64,000 nt of DNA from Prosopocoilus inquinatus. Lineage: Eukaryota > Arthropoda > Insecta > Coleoptera > Lucanidae. Where the stretch lies: contig CM069873.1 in NCBI GenBank assembly GCA_036172665.1, positions 46,036,001 to 46,100,000 on the forward strand, read 5' to 3'. The notes under the pieces are model-generated. The model was not told the DNA's origin. It saw only the letters and a list, made by a program, of their open reading frames with translations, and did not search any database. Each line of letters starts with the position of its first letter. The first letter of the stretch is position 1. Of this stretch, positions 50,541-63,000 are shown piece after piece. The translations under genes and the position numbers were made by a program.

Positions 50541-53500
50541 TATCTAATCGATCCTTACTTAGCTACTATGTTATTTGACGTTTCGATGGACTCCAATAAC
50601 TCTGATGTGAGATACAAAGTTTTCGGACGCAGCAGAAGCTGGAAATAGTTTTAAACGAAACGACACGCATTAGGGTTGTTCCTGTGATGTATCTAATCGA
50701 TCCTTACTCATCTATCATTTTATTTGACGTTTGGATGGACTCCAGTAACTCTGATGTGAGATACAAAGTTTACGGACGATGCAGAAGCTGGAAATAGATT
50801 TAAACGAAACAACACGCATTACCGTTGTTCCTGTGATGTATCTAATCGATCCTTACTCATCTATCATGTTATTTGGCGTTTCGATGGACTCCAGTAACTC
50901 TGATGTGAGATACGAAGTATTTGGACGCAGCAGGAGCTGGAAATAGTTTTAAACTAAACAACAAGTATTAGCGTTGTTCCTGTGATGTATCTAATCGATC
51001 CTTACTTAGCTACTATGTTATTTGACGTTTCGATGGACTCCAGTATCTCTAATGTGAGATACGAAATTTTCGGACGCAGCAGAAGCTGGAAATAGTTTTA
51101 AACGAAACAACACGTATTAGCGTTGTTCCTGTGATGTATCTAATCGATCCTTACTCATCTATCATGTTATTTGACGTTTGGATGGACTCCAGTAACTCTG
51201 ATGTGAGATACAATGTTCTCGGACGCAGCAGAAGCTGGAAATAGTTTTGAACGAAACAACACGTATTAGCGTTGTTCCTGTGATGTATCTAATCGATCCT
51301 TACTTATCTATCATGTTATTTGACGTTTGGATGGACTCCAGTAACTCTGATGTGAGATACAAAGTTCTAGGACGCAGCAGAAGCTGGAAATAGTTTTGAA
51401 CGAAACAACACGTATTAGCGTTGTTCCTGTGATGTATCTAATCGATCCTTACTCATCTATCATGTTATTTGGCGTTTCGATAGACTCCAGTAACTCTGAT
51501 GTGAGATACAAAGTTTTCGGACGCAGCAGAAGCTGGAAATAGTTTTGAACGAAACAACACGTATTAGCGTTGTTCCTGTGATGTATCTAATCGATCCTTA
51601 CTTAGCTACTATGTTATTTGACGTTTCGATGGACTCCAATAACTCTGATGTGAGATACAAAGTTTTCGGACGCAGCAGAAGCTGGAAATAGTTTTAAACG
51701 AAACAACACGCATTAGGGTTGTTCCTGTGATGTATCTAATCGATCCTTACTCATCTATCATTTTATTTGACGTTTGGATGGACTCCAGTAACTCTGATGT
51801 GAGATACAAAGTTTACGGACGCAGCAGAAGCTGGAAATAGATTTAAACGAAACAACACGCATTACCGTTGTTCCTGTGATGTATCTAATCGATCCTTACT
51901 CATCTATCATGTTATTTGGCGTTTCGATGGACTCCAGTAACTCTGATGTGAGATACGAAGTTTTTGGACGCAGCAGAAGCTGGAAATAGTTTTGAACGAA
52001 ACAACACGTATTAGCGTTGTTCCTGTGATGTATCTAATCGATCCTTACTTAGCTACTATGTTATTTGACGTTTCGATGGACTCCAGTAACTCTAATGTGA
52101 GATACGAAATTTTCGGACGCAGCAGAAGCTGGAAATAGTTTTAAACGAAACAACACGTATTAGCGTTGTCCCTGTGATGTATCTAATCGATCCTTACTCA
52201 TCTATCATGTTATTTGACGTTTGGATGGACTCCAGTAACTCTGATGTGAGATACAAAGTTCTCGGACGCAGCAGAAGCTGGAAATAGTTTTGAACGAAAC
52301 AACACGTATTAGCGTTGTTCCTGTGATGTATCTAATCGATCCTTACTTATCTATCATGTTATTTGGCGTTTCGATGGACTCCAGTAACTCTGCTGTGAGA
52401 TACAAAGTTTTCGGACGCAGCAGAAGCTGGAAATAGTTTTGAACGAAACAACACGTATTAGCGTTGTTCCTGTGATGTATCTAATCGATCCTTACTTAGC
52501 TACTATGTTATTTGACGTTTCGATGGACTCCAATAACTCTGATGTGAGATACAAAGTTTTCGGACGCAGCAGAAGCTGGAAATAGTTTTAAACGAAACAA
52601 CACGCATCAGGGTTGTTCCTGTGATGTATCTAATCGATCCTTACTCATCTATCATTTTATTTGACGTTTGGATGGACTCCAGTAACTCTGACGTGAGATA
52701 CAAAGTTTATGGACGCAGCAGAAGCTGGAAATAGATTTAAACGAAACAACACGCATTACCGTTGTTCCTGTGATGTATCTAATCGATCCTTATTCATCTA
52801 TCATGTTATTTGGCGTTTCGATGGACTCCAGTAACTCTGATGTGAGATACGAAGTTTTTGGACGCAGCAGGAGCTGGAAATAGTTTTAAACGAAACAACA
52901 CGTATTAGCGTTGTTCCTGCGATGTATCTAATCGATCCTTACTTATCTATCATGTTATTTGACGTTTGGATGGACTCCAGTAACTCTGATGTGAGATACA
53001 TAGTTCTAGGACGCAGCAGAAGCTGGAAATAGTTTTGAACGAAACAACACGTATTAGCGTTGTTCCTGTGATGTATCTAATCGATCCTTACTCATCTATC
53101 ATGTTATTTGACGTTTGGATGGACTCCAGTAACTCTGATGTGAGATACAAAGTATTCGTACGCAGCAGAAGCTGGAAATAGTTTTAAACGAAACAACACG
53201 CATTACCGTTGTTCCTGTGATGTATCTAATCGATCCTTACTCATCTATCATGTTATTTGGCGTTTCGATGGACTCCAGTAACTTTGATGTGAGATACAAA
53301 GTTTTCGGACGCAGCTGAAGCTAGAAATAATTTTAAACGAAACAACACGCATTAGCGTTGTTCCTGTGATGTATTTAATCGATCCTTACTCATCTATCAT
53401 GTTATTTGACGTTTCGATGGACTCTAGTAACTCTGATGTGAGATACGAAGTTTTTGGACGCAGCAGGAGCTGGAAATAGTTTTAAACGAAACGACATGTA

Positions 53501-55308
53501 TTAGCGTTGTTCCTGTGATGTATCTAATCGATCCTTACTTAGCTACTATGTTATTTGACGTTTCGATGGACTCCAGTAACTCTAATGTGAGATACGAAAT
53601 TTTCGGACGCAGCAAAAGCTGGAAATAGTTTTAAACGAAACAACACGTATTAGCGTTGTTCCTGCGATGTATCTAATCGATCCTTACTTATCTATCATGT
53701 TATTTGACGTTTGGATGGACTCCAGTAACTCTGATGTGAGATACATAGTTCTAGGACGCAGCAGAAGCTGGAAATAGTTTTGAACGAAACAACACGTATT
53801 AGCGTTGTTCCTGTGATGTATCTAATCGATCCTTACTTATCTATCATGTTATTTGACGTTTGGATGGACTCCAGTAACTCTGATGTGAGATACAAAGTTT
53901 TCGGACGCAGCAGAAGCTGGAGATAGTTTCAAACGAAACAACACGCATTAGCGTTGTTCCTGTGATGTATCTAATCGATCCTTACTCATCTATCATGTTA
54001 TTTGGCGTTTCGATGGACTCCAGTAACTCTGATGTGAGATACAAAGTTTTCGGACGCAGCAGAAGCTGGAAATAGTTTTGAACGAAACAACACGTATTAG
54101 CGTTGTTCCTGTGATGTACCTAATCGATCCTTACTTAGCTACTATGTTATTTGACGTTTCGATGGACTCCAATAACTCTAATGTGAGATACGAAATTTTC
54201 GGACGCAGCAGAAGCTGGAAATAGTTTTAAACGAAACAACACGTATTAGCATTGTTCCTGTGATGTATCTAATCGATCCTTACTCATCTATCATGTTATT
54301 TGACGTTTCGATGGACTCTAGTAACTCTAATGTCAGATACGAAATTTTCGGACGCAGCAGAAGCTGGAAATAGTTTTAAACGAAAAAACCCGCATTAGCG
54401 TTGTTCCTGTGATGTATCTAATCGATCCTTACTCATCTATCATGTTATTTGACGTTTGGATGGACTCCAGTAACTCTGATGTGAGATACAAAGTTAACGG
54501 ACGCAGCAGAAGCTGGAAATAGTTTTGAACGAAACAACACGTATTAGCGTTGTTCCTGTGATGTATCTAATCGATCCTTACTTATCTACTATGTTATTTG
54601 ACGTTTCGATGGACTCTAGTAACTCTGATGTGAGATACGAAGTTTTTGGACGCAGCAGGAGCTGGAAATAGTTTTAAACGAAACAACACGCATTAGCGTT
54701 GTTCCTGTGATGTATCTAATCGATCCTTACTCATCTATCATGTTATTTGACGTTTGGATGGACTCTAGTAACTCTGATGTAAGATACGAAGTTTTTGGGC
54801 GCAGCAGGAGCTGGAAATAGTTTTAAACGAAGCAACACGTATTAGCGTTGTTCCTGTGATGTATCTAATCGATCCTTACTTAGCTACTATGTTATTTCAC
54901 GTTTCGATGGACTCCAGTAACTCTAATGTGAGATACGAAATTTTCGGACGCAGCAGAAGCTGGAAATAGTTTTAAACGAAACAACACGCATTAGCGTTGT
55001 TCCTGTGATGTATCTAATCGATCCTTACTCATCTACCATGTTATTTGGCGTTTCGATGGACTCCAGTAACTCTGATGTGAGATACAAAGTTCTCGGACGC
55101 AGCAGAAGCTAGAAATAGTTTTGAACGAAACAACACGTATTAGCGTTGTTCCTGTGATGTATCTAATCGATCCTTACTTATCTATCATGTTATTTGACGT
55201 TTGGATGGACTCCAGTAACTCTGATATGAGATACAAAGTTTTCGGACGCAGCAGAAGCTGGAGATAGTTTCAAACGAAACAACACGCATTAGCGTTGTTC
55301 CTGTGATG
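50540..55308. repeat. 32-monomer HOR, copy 1
   Basis: The period is 4,768 bp (32 x 149) with no length variants. Markers are CGGACGATGCAG (50,772 and 55,540), AAACTAAACAACAAG near 50,955, CGCATCAGGG near 52,606, ATACATAGTTC (52,999 and 53,744, five monomers apart), ACGACATGTATT (53,493 and 58,261) and AAAAAACCCGC (54,381 and 59,149). Homology to copy 2 is lost between about 54,990 and 55,310, where the modules were joined differently. GTTAACGG near 54,494 is a private change. Confidence 0.88.
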
Positions 55309-58300
55309 TATCTAATCGATCCTTACTTAGCTACTATGTTATTTGACGTTTCGATGGACTCCAATAACTCTGATGTGAGATACAAAGTTTTCGGACGCAG
55401 CAGAAGCTGGAAATAGTTTTAAACGAAACGACACGCATTAGGGTTGTTCCTGTGATGTATCTAATCGATCCTTACTCATCTATCATTTTATTTGACGTTT
55501 GGATGGACTCCAGTAACTCTGATGTGAGATACAAAGTTTACGGACGATGCAGAAGCTGGAAATAGATTTAAACGAAACAACACGCATTACCGTTGTTCCT
55601 GTGATGTATCTAATCGATCCTTACTCATCTATCATGTTATTTGGCGTTTCGATGGACTCCAGTAACTCTGATGTGAGATACGAAGTATTTGGACGCAGCA
55701 GGAGCTGGAAATAGTTTTAAACTAAACAACAAGTATTAGCGTTGTTCCTGTGATGTATCTAATCGATCCTTACTTAGCTACTATGTTATTTGACGTTTCG
55801 ATGGACTCCAGTATCTCTAATGTGAGATACGAAATTTTCGGACGCAGCAGAAGCTGGAAATAGTTTTAAACGAAACAACACGTATTAGCGTTGTTCCTGT
55901 GATGTATCTAATCGATCCTTACTCATCTATCATGTTATTTGACGTTTGGATGGACTCCAGTAACTCTGATGTGAGATACAATGTTCTCGGACGCAGCAGA
56001 AGCTGGAAATAGTTTTGAACGAAACAACACGTATTAGCGTTGTTCCTGTGATGTATCTAATCGATCCTTACTTATCTATCATGTTATTTGACGTTTGGAT
56101 GGACTCCAGTAACTCTGATGTGAGATACAAAGTTCTAGGACGCAGCAGAAGCTGGAAATAGTTTTGAACGAAACAACACGTATTAGCGTTGTTCCTGTGA
56201 TGTATCTAATCGATCCTTACTCATCTATCATGTTATTTGGCGTTTCGATAGACTCCAGTAACTCTGATGTGAGATACAAAGTTTTCGGACGCAGCAGAAG
56301 CTGGAAATAGTTTTGAACGAAACAACACGTATTAGCGTTGTTCCTGTGATGTATCTAATCGATCCTTACTTAGCTACTATGTTATTTGACGTTTCGATGG
56401 ACTCCAATAACTCTGATGTGAGATACAAAGTTTTCGGACGCAGCAGAAGCTGGAAATAGTTTTAAACGAAACAACACGCATTAGGGTTGTTCCTGTGATG
56501 TATCTAATCGATCCTTACTCATCTATCATTTTATTTGACGTTTGGATGGACTCCAGTAACTCTGATGTGAGATACAAAGTTTACGGACGCAGCAGAAGCT
56601 GGAAATAGATTTAAACGAAACAACACGCATTACCGTTGTTCCTGTGATGTATCTAATCGATCCTTACTCATCTATCATGTTATTTGGCGTTTCGATGGAC
56701 TCCAGTAACTCTGATGTGAGATACGAAGTTTTTGGACGCAGCAGAAGCTGGAAATAGTTTTGAACGAAACAACACGTATTAGCGTTGTTCCTGTGATGTA
56801 TCTAATCGATCCTTACTTAGCTACTATGTTATTTGACGTTTCGATGGACTCCAGTAACTCTAATGTGAGATACGAAATTTTCGGACGCAGCAGAAGCTGG
56901 AAATAGTTTTAAACGAAACAACACGTATTAGCGTTGTCCCTGTGATGTATCTAATCGATCCTTACTCATCTATCATGTTATTTGACGTTTGGATGGACTC
57001 CAGTAACTCTGATGTGAGATACAAAGTTCTCGGACGCAGCAGAAGCTGGAAATAGTTTTGAACGAAACAACACGTATTAGCGTTGTTCCTGTGATGTATC
57101 TAATCGATCCTTACTTATCTATCATGTTATTTGGCGTTTCGATGGACTCCAGTAACTCTGCTGTGAGATACAAAGTTTTCGGACGCAGCAGAAGCTGGAA
57201 ATAGTTTTGAACGAAACAACACGTATTAGCGTTGTTCCTGTGATGTATCTAATCGATCCTTACTTAGCTACTATGTTATTTGACGTTTCGATGGACTCCA
57301 ATAACTCTGATGTGAGATACAAAGTTTTCGGACGCAGCAGAAGCTGGAAATAGTTTTAAACGAAACAACACGCATCAGGGTTGTTCCTGTGATGTATCTA
57401 ATCGATCCTTACTCATCTATCATTTTATTTGACGTTTGGATGGACTCCAGTAACTCTGACGTGAGATACAAAGTTTATGGACGCAGCAGAAGCTGGAAAT
57501 AGATTTAAACGAAACAACACGCATTACCGTTGTTCCTGTGATGTATCTAATCGATCCTTATTCATCTATCATGTTATTTGGCGTTTCGATGGACTCCAGT
57601 AACTCTGATGTGAGATACGAAGTTTTTGGACGCAGCAGGAGCTGGAAATAGTTTTAAACGAAACAACACGTATTAGCGTTGTTCCTGCGATGTATCTAAT
57701 CGATCCTTACTTATCTATCATGTTATTTGACGTTTGGATGGACTCCAGTAACTCTGATGTGAGATACATAGTTCTAGGACGCAGCAGAAGCTGGAAATAG
57801 TTTTGAACGAAACAACACGTATTAGCGTTGTTCCTGTGATGTATCTAATCGATCCTTACTCATCTATCATGTTATTTGACGTTTGGATGGACTCCAGTAA
57901 CTCTGATGTGAGATACAAAGTTTTCGTACGCAGCAGAAGCTGGAAATAGTTTTAAACGAAACAACACGCATTACCGTTGTTCCTGTGATGTATCTAATCG
58001 ATCCTTACTCATCTATCATGTTATTTGGCGTTTCGATGGACTCCAGTAACTCTGATGTGAGATACAAAGTTTTCGGACGCAGCTGAAGCTAGAAATAATT
58101 TTAAACGAAACAACACGCATTAGCGTTGTTCCTGTGATGTATTTAATCGATCCTTACTCATCTATCATGTTATTTGACGTTTCGATGGACTCTAGTAACT
58201 CTGATGTGAGATACGAAGTTTTTGGACGCAGCAGGAGCTGGAAATAGTTTTAAACGAAACGACATGTATTAGCGTTGTTCCTGTGATGTATCTAATCGAT

Positions 58301-60076
58301 CCTTACTTAGCTACTATGTTATTTGACGTTTCGATGGACTCCAGTAACTCTAATGTGAGATACGAAATTTTCGGACGCAGCAAAAGCTGGAAATAGTTTT
58401 AAACGAAACAACACGTATTAGCGTTGTTCCTGCGATGTATCTAATCGATCCTTACTTATCTATCATGTTATTTGACGTTTGGATGGACTCCAGTAACTCT
58501 GATGTGAGATACATAGTTCTAGGACGCAGCAGAAGCTGGAAATAGTTTTGAACGAAACAACACGTATTAGCGTTGTTCCTGTGATGTATCTAATCGATCC
58601 TTACTTATCTATCATGTTATTTGACGTTTGGATGGACTCCAGTAACTCTGATGTGAGATACAAAGTTTTCGGACGCAGCAGAAGCTGGAGATAGTTTCAA
58701 ACGAAACAACACGCATTAGCGTTGTTCCTGTGATGTATCTAATCGATCCTTACTCATCTATCATGTTATTTGGCGTTTCGATGGACTCCAGTAACTCTGA
58801 TGTGAGATACAAAGTTTTCGGACGCAGCAGAAGCTGGAAATAGTTTTGAACGAAACAACACGTATTAGCGTTGTTCCTGTGATGTACCTAATCGATCCTT
58901 ACTTAGCTACTATGTTATTTGACGTTTCGATGGACTCCAATAACTCTAATGTGAGATACGAAATTTTCGGACGCAGCAGAAGCTGGAAATAGTTTTAAAC
59001 GAAACAACACGTATTAGCATTGTTCCTGTGATGTATCTAATCGATCCTTACTCATCTATCATGTTATTTGACGTTTCGATGGACTCTAGTAACTCTAATG
59101 TCAGATACGAAATTTTCGGACGCAGCAGAAGCTGGAAATAGTTTTAAACGAAAAAACCCGCATTAGCGTTGTTCCTGTGATGTATCTAATCGATCCTTAC
59201 TCATCTATCATGTTATTTGACGTTTGGATGGACTCCAGTAACTCTGATGTGAGATACAAAGTTATCGGACGCAGCAGAAGCTGGAAATAGTTTTGAACGA
59301 AACAACACGTATTAGCGTTGTTCCTGTGATGTATCTAATCGATCCTTACTTATCTACTATGTTATTTGACGTTTCGATGGACTCTAGTAACTCTGATGTG
59401 AGATACGAAGTTTTTGGACGCAGCAGGAGCTGGAAATAGTTTTAAACGAAACAACACGCATTAGCGTTGTTCCTGTGATGTATCTAATCGATCCTTACTC
59501 ATCTATCATGTTATTTGACGTTTGGATGGACTCTAGTAACTCTGATGTAAGATACGAAGTTTTTGGGCGCAGCAGGAGCTGGAAATAGTTTTAAACGAAG
59601 CAACACGTATTAGCGTTGTTCCTGTGATGTATCTAATCGATCCTTACTTAGCTACTATGTTATTTCACGTTTCGATGGACTCCAGTAACTCTAATGTGAG
59701 ATACGAAATTTTCGGACGCAGCAGAAGCTGGAAATAGTTTTAAACGAAACAACACGCATTAACGTTGTTCCTGTGATGTATCTAATCGATCCTTACTCAT
59801 CTATCATGTTATTTGACGTTTGGATGGACTCCAGTAACTCTGATGTGAGATACAAAGTTCTCGGACGCAGCAGAAGCTAGAAATAGTTTTGAACGAAACA
59901 ACACGTATTAGCGTTGTTCCTGTGATGTATCTAATCGATCCTTACTTATCTATCATGTTATTTGACGTTTGGATGGACTCCAGTAACTCTGATGTGAGAT
60001 ACAAAGTTTTCGGACGCAGCAGAAGCTGGAGATAGTTTCAAACGAAACAACACGCATTAGCGTTGTTCCTGTGATG
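55308..60076. repeat. 32-monomer HOR, copy 2
   Basis: This is the second 4,768-bp unit, nearly identical to the first up to about 59,760. Its right half (from about 57.9 kb) is itself the first member of the 16/17-monomer series that fills the rest of the window, so the HOR period shortens from 32 to 16-17 here. Confidence 0.86.
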
Positions 60077-63000
60077 TATCTAATCGATCCTTACTCATCT
60101 ATCATGTTATTAGGCGTTTCGATGGACTCCAGTAACTCTGATGTGAGATACAAAGTTTTCGGACGCAGCATAAGCTGGAAATAGTTTTGAACGAAACAAC
60201 ACGTATTAGCGTTGTTCCTGTGATGTACCTAATCGATCCTTACTTAGCTACTATGTTATTTGACGTTTCGATGGACTCCAATATCTCTAATGTCAGATAC
60301 GAAATTTTCGGACGCAGCAGAAGCTGGAAATAGTTTTGAATGAAACAACACGTATTAGCGTTGTTCCTGTGATGTATCTAATCGATCCTTACTCATCTAT
60401 CATGTTATTTGACGTTTGGATGGACTCCAGTAACTCTGATGTGAGATACAAAGTTTTCGTACGCAGCAGAAGCTGGAAATAGTTTTAAACGAAACAACAC
60501 GCATTACCCTTGTTCCTGTGATGTATCTAATCGATCCTTACTCATCTATCATGTTATTTGGCGTTTCGATGGACTCCAGTAACTCTGATGTGAGATACAA
60601 AGTTTTCGGACGCAGCTGAAGCTAGAAATAATTTTAAACGAAACAACACGCATTAGCGTTGTTCCTGTGATGTATTTAATCGATCCTTACTCATCTATCA
60701 TGTTATTTGACGTTTCGATGGACTCTAGTAACTCTGATGTGAGATACGAAGTTTTTGGACGCAGCAGGAGCTGGAAATAGTTTTAAACGAAACGACATGT
60801 ATTAGCGTTGTTCCTGTGATGTATCTAATCGATCCTTACTTAGCTACTATGTTATTTGACGTTTCGATGGACTCCAGTAACTCTAATGTGAGATACGAAA
60901 TTTTCGGACGCAGCAAAAGCTGGAAATAGTTTTAAACGAAACAACACGTATTAGCGTTGTTCCTGCGATGTATCTAATCGATCCTTACTTATCTATCATG
61001 TTATTTGACGTTTGGATGGACTCCAGTAACTCTGATGTGAGATACAAAGTTTTCGGACGCAGCAGAAGCTGGAGATAGTTTCAAACGAAACAACACGCAT
61101 TAGCGTTGTTCCTGTGATGTATCTAATCGATCCTTACTCATCTATCATGTTATTTGGCGTTTCGATGGACTCCAGTAACTCTGATGTGAGATACAAAGTT
61201 TTCGGACGCAGCAGAAGCTGGAAATAGTTTTGAACGAAACAACACGTATTAGCGTTGTTCCTGTGATGTACCTAATCGATCCTTACTTAGCTACTATGTT
61301 ATTTGACGTTTCGATGGACTCCAATAACTCTAATGTGAGATACGAAATTTTCGGACGCAGCAGAAGCTGGAAATAGTTTTAAACGAAACAACACGTATTA
61401 GCGTTGTTCCTGTGATGTATCTAATCGATCCTTACTCATCTATCATGTTATTTGACGTTTCGATGGACTCTAGTAACTCTAATGTCAGATACGAAATTTT
61501 CGGACGCAGCAGAAGCTGGAAATAGTTTTAAACGAAAAAACCCGCATTAGCGTTGTTCCTGTGATGTATCTAATCGATCCTTACTCATCTATCATGTTAT
61601 TTGACGTTTGGATGGACTCCAGTAACTCTGATGTGAGATACAAAGTTATCGGACGCAGCAGAAGCTGGAAATAGTTTTGAACGAAACAACACGTATTAGC
61701 GTTGTTCCTGTGATGTATCTAATCGATCCTTACTTATCTACTATGTTATTTGACGTTTCGATGGACTCTAGTAACTCTGATGTGAGATACGAAGTTTTTG
61801 GACGCAGCAGGAGCTGGAAATAGTTTTAAACGAAACAACACGCATTAGCGTTGTTCCTGTGATGTATCTAATCGATCCTTACTCATCTATCATGTTATTT
61901 GACGTTTGGATGGACTCTAGTAACTCTGATGTAAGATACGAAGTTTTTGGGCGCAGCAGGAGCTGGAAATAGTTTTAAACGAAGCAACACGTATTAGCGT
62001 TGTTCCTGTGATGTATCTAATCGATCCTTACTTAGCTACTATGTTATTTCACGTTTCGATGGACTCCAGTAACTCTAATGTGAGATACGAAATTTTCGGA
62101 CGCAGCAGAAGCTGGAAATAGTTTTAAACGAAACAACACGCATTAACGTTGTTCCTGTGATGTATCTAATCGATCCTTACTCATCTATCATGTTATTTGA
62201 CGTTTGGATGGACTCCAGTAACTCTGATGTGAGATACAAAGTTCTCGGACGCAGCAGAAGCTAGAAATAGTTTTGAACGAAACAACACGTATTAGCGTTG
62301 TTCCTGTGATGTATCTAATCGATCCTTACTTATCTATCATGTTATTTGACGTTTGGATGGACTCCAGTAACTCTGATGTGAGATACAAAGTTTTCGGACG
62401 CAGCAGAAGCTGGAGATAGTTTCAAACGAAACAACACGCATTAGCGTTGTTCCTGTGATGTATCTAATCGATCCTTACTCATCTATCATGTTATTAGGCG
62501 TTTCGATGGACTCCAGTAACTCTGATGTGAGATACAAAGTTTTCGGACGCAGCATAAGCTGGAAATAGTTTTGAACGAAACAACACGTATTAGCGTTGTT
62601 CCTGTGATGTACCTAATCGATCCTTACTTAGCTACTATGTTATTTGACGTTTCGATGGACTCCAATATCTCTAATGTCAGATACGAAATTTTCGGACGCA
62701 GCAGAAGCTGGAAATAGTTTTGAACGAAACAACACGTATTAGCGTTGTTCCTGTGATGTATCTAATCGATCCTTACTCATCTATCATGTTATTTGACGTT
62801 TGGATGGACTCCAGTAACTCTGATGTGAGATACAAAGTTTTCGTACGCAGCAGAAGCTGGAAATAGTTTTAAACGAAACAACACGCATTACCGTTGTTCC
62901 TGTGATGTATCTAATCGATCCTTACTCATCTATCATGTTATTTGGCGTTTCGATGGACTCCAGTAACTCTGATGTGAGATACAAAGTTTTCGGACGCAGC

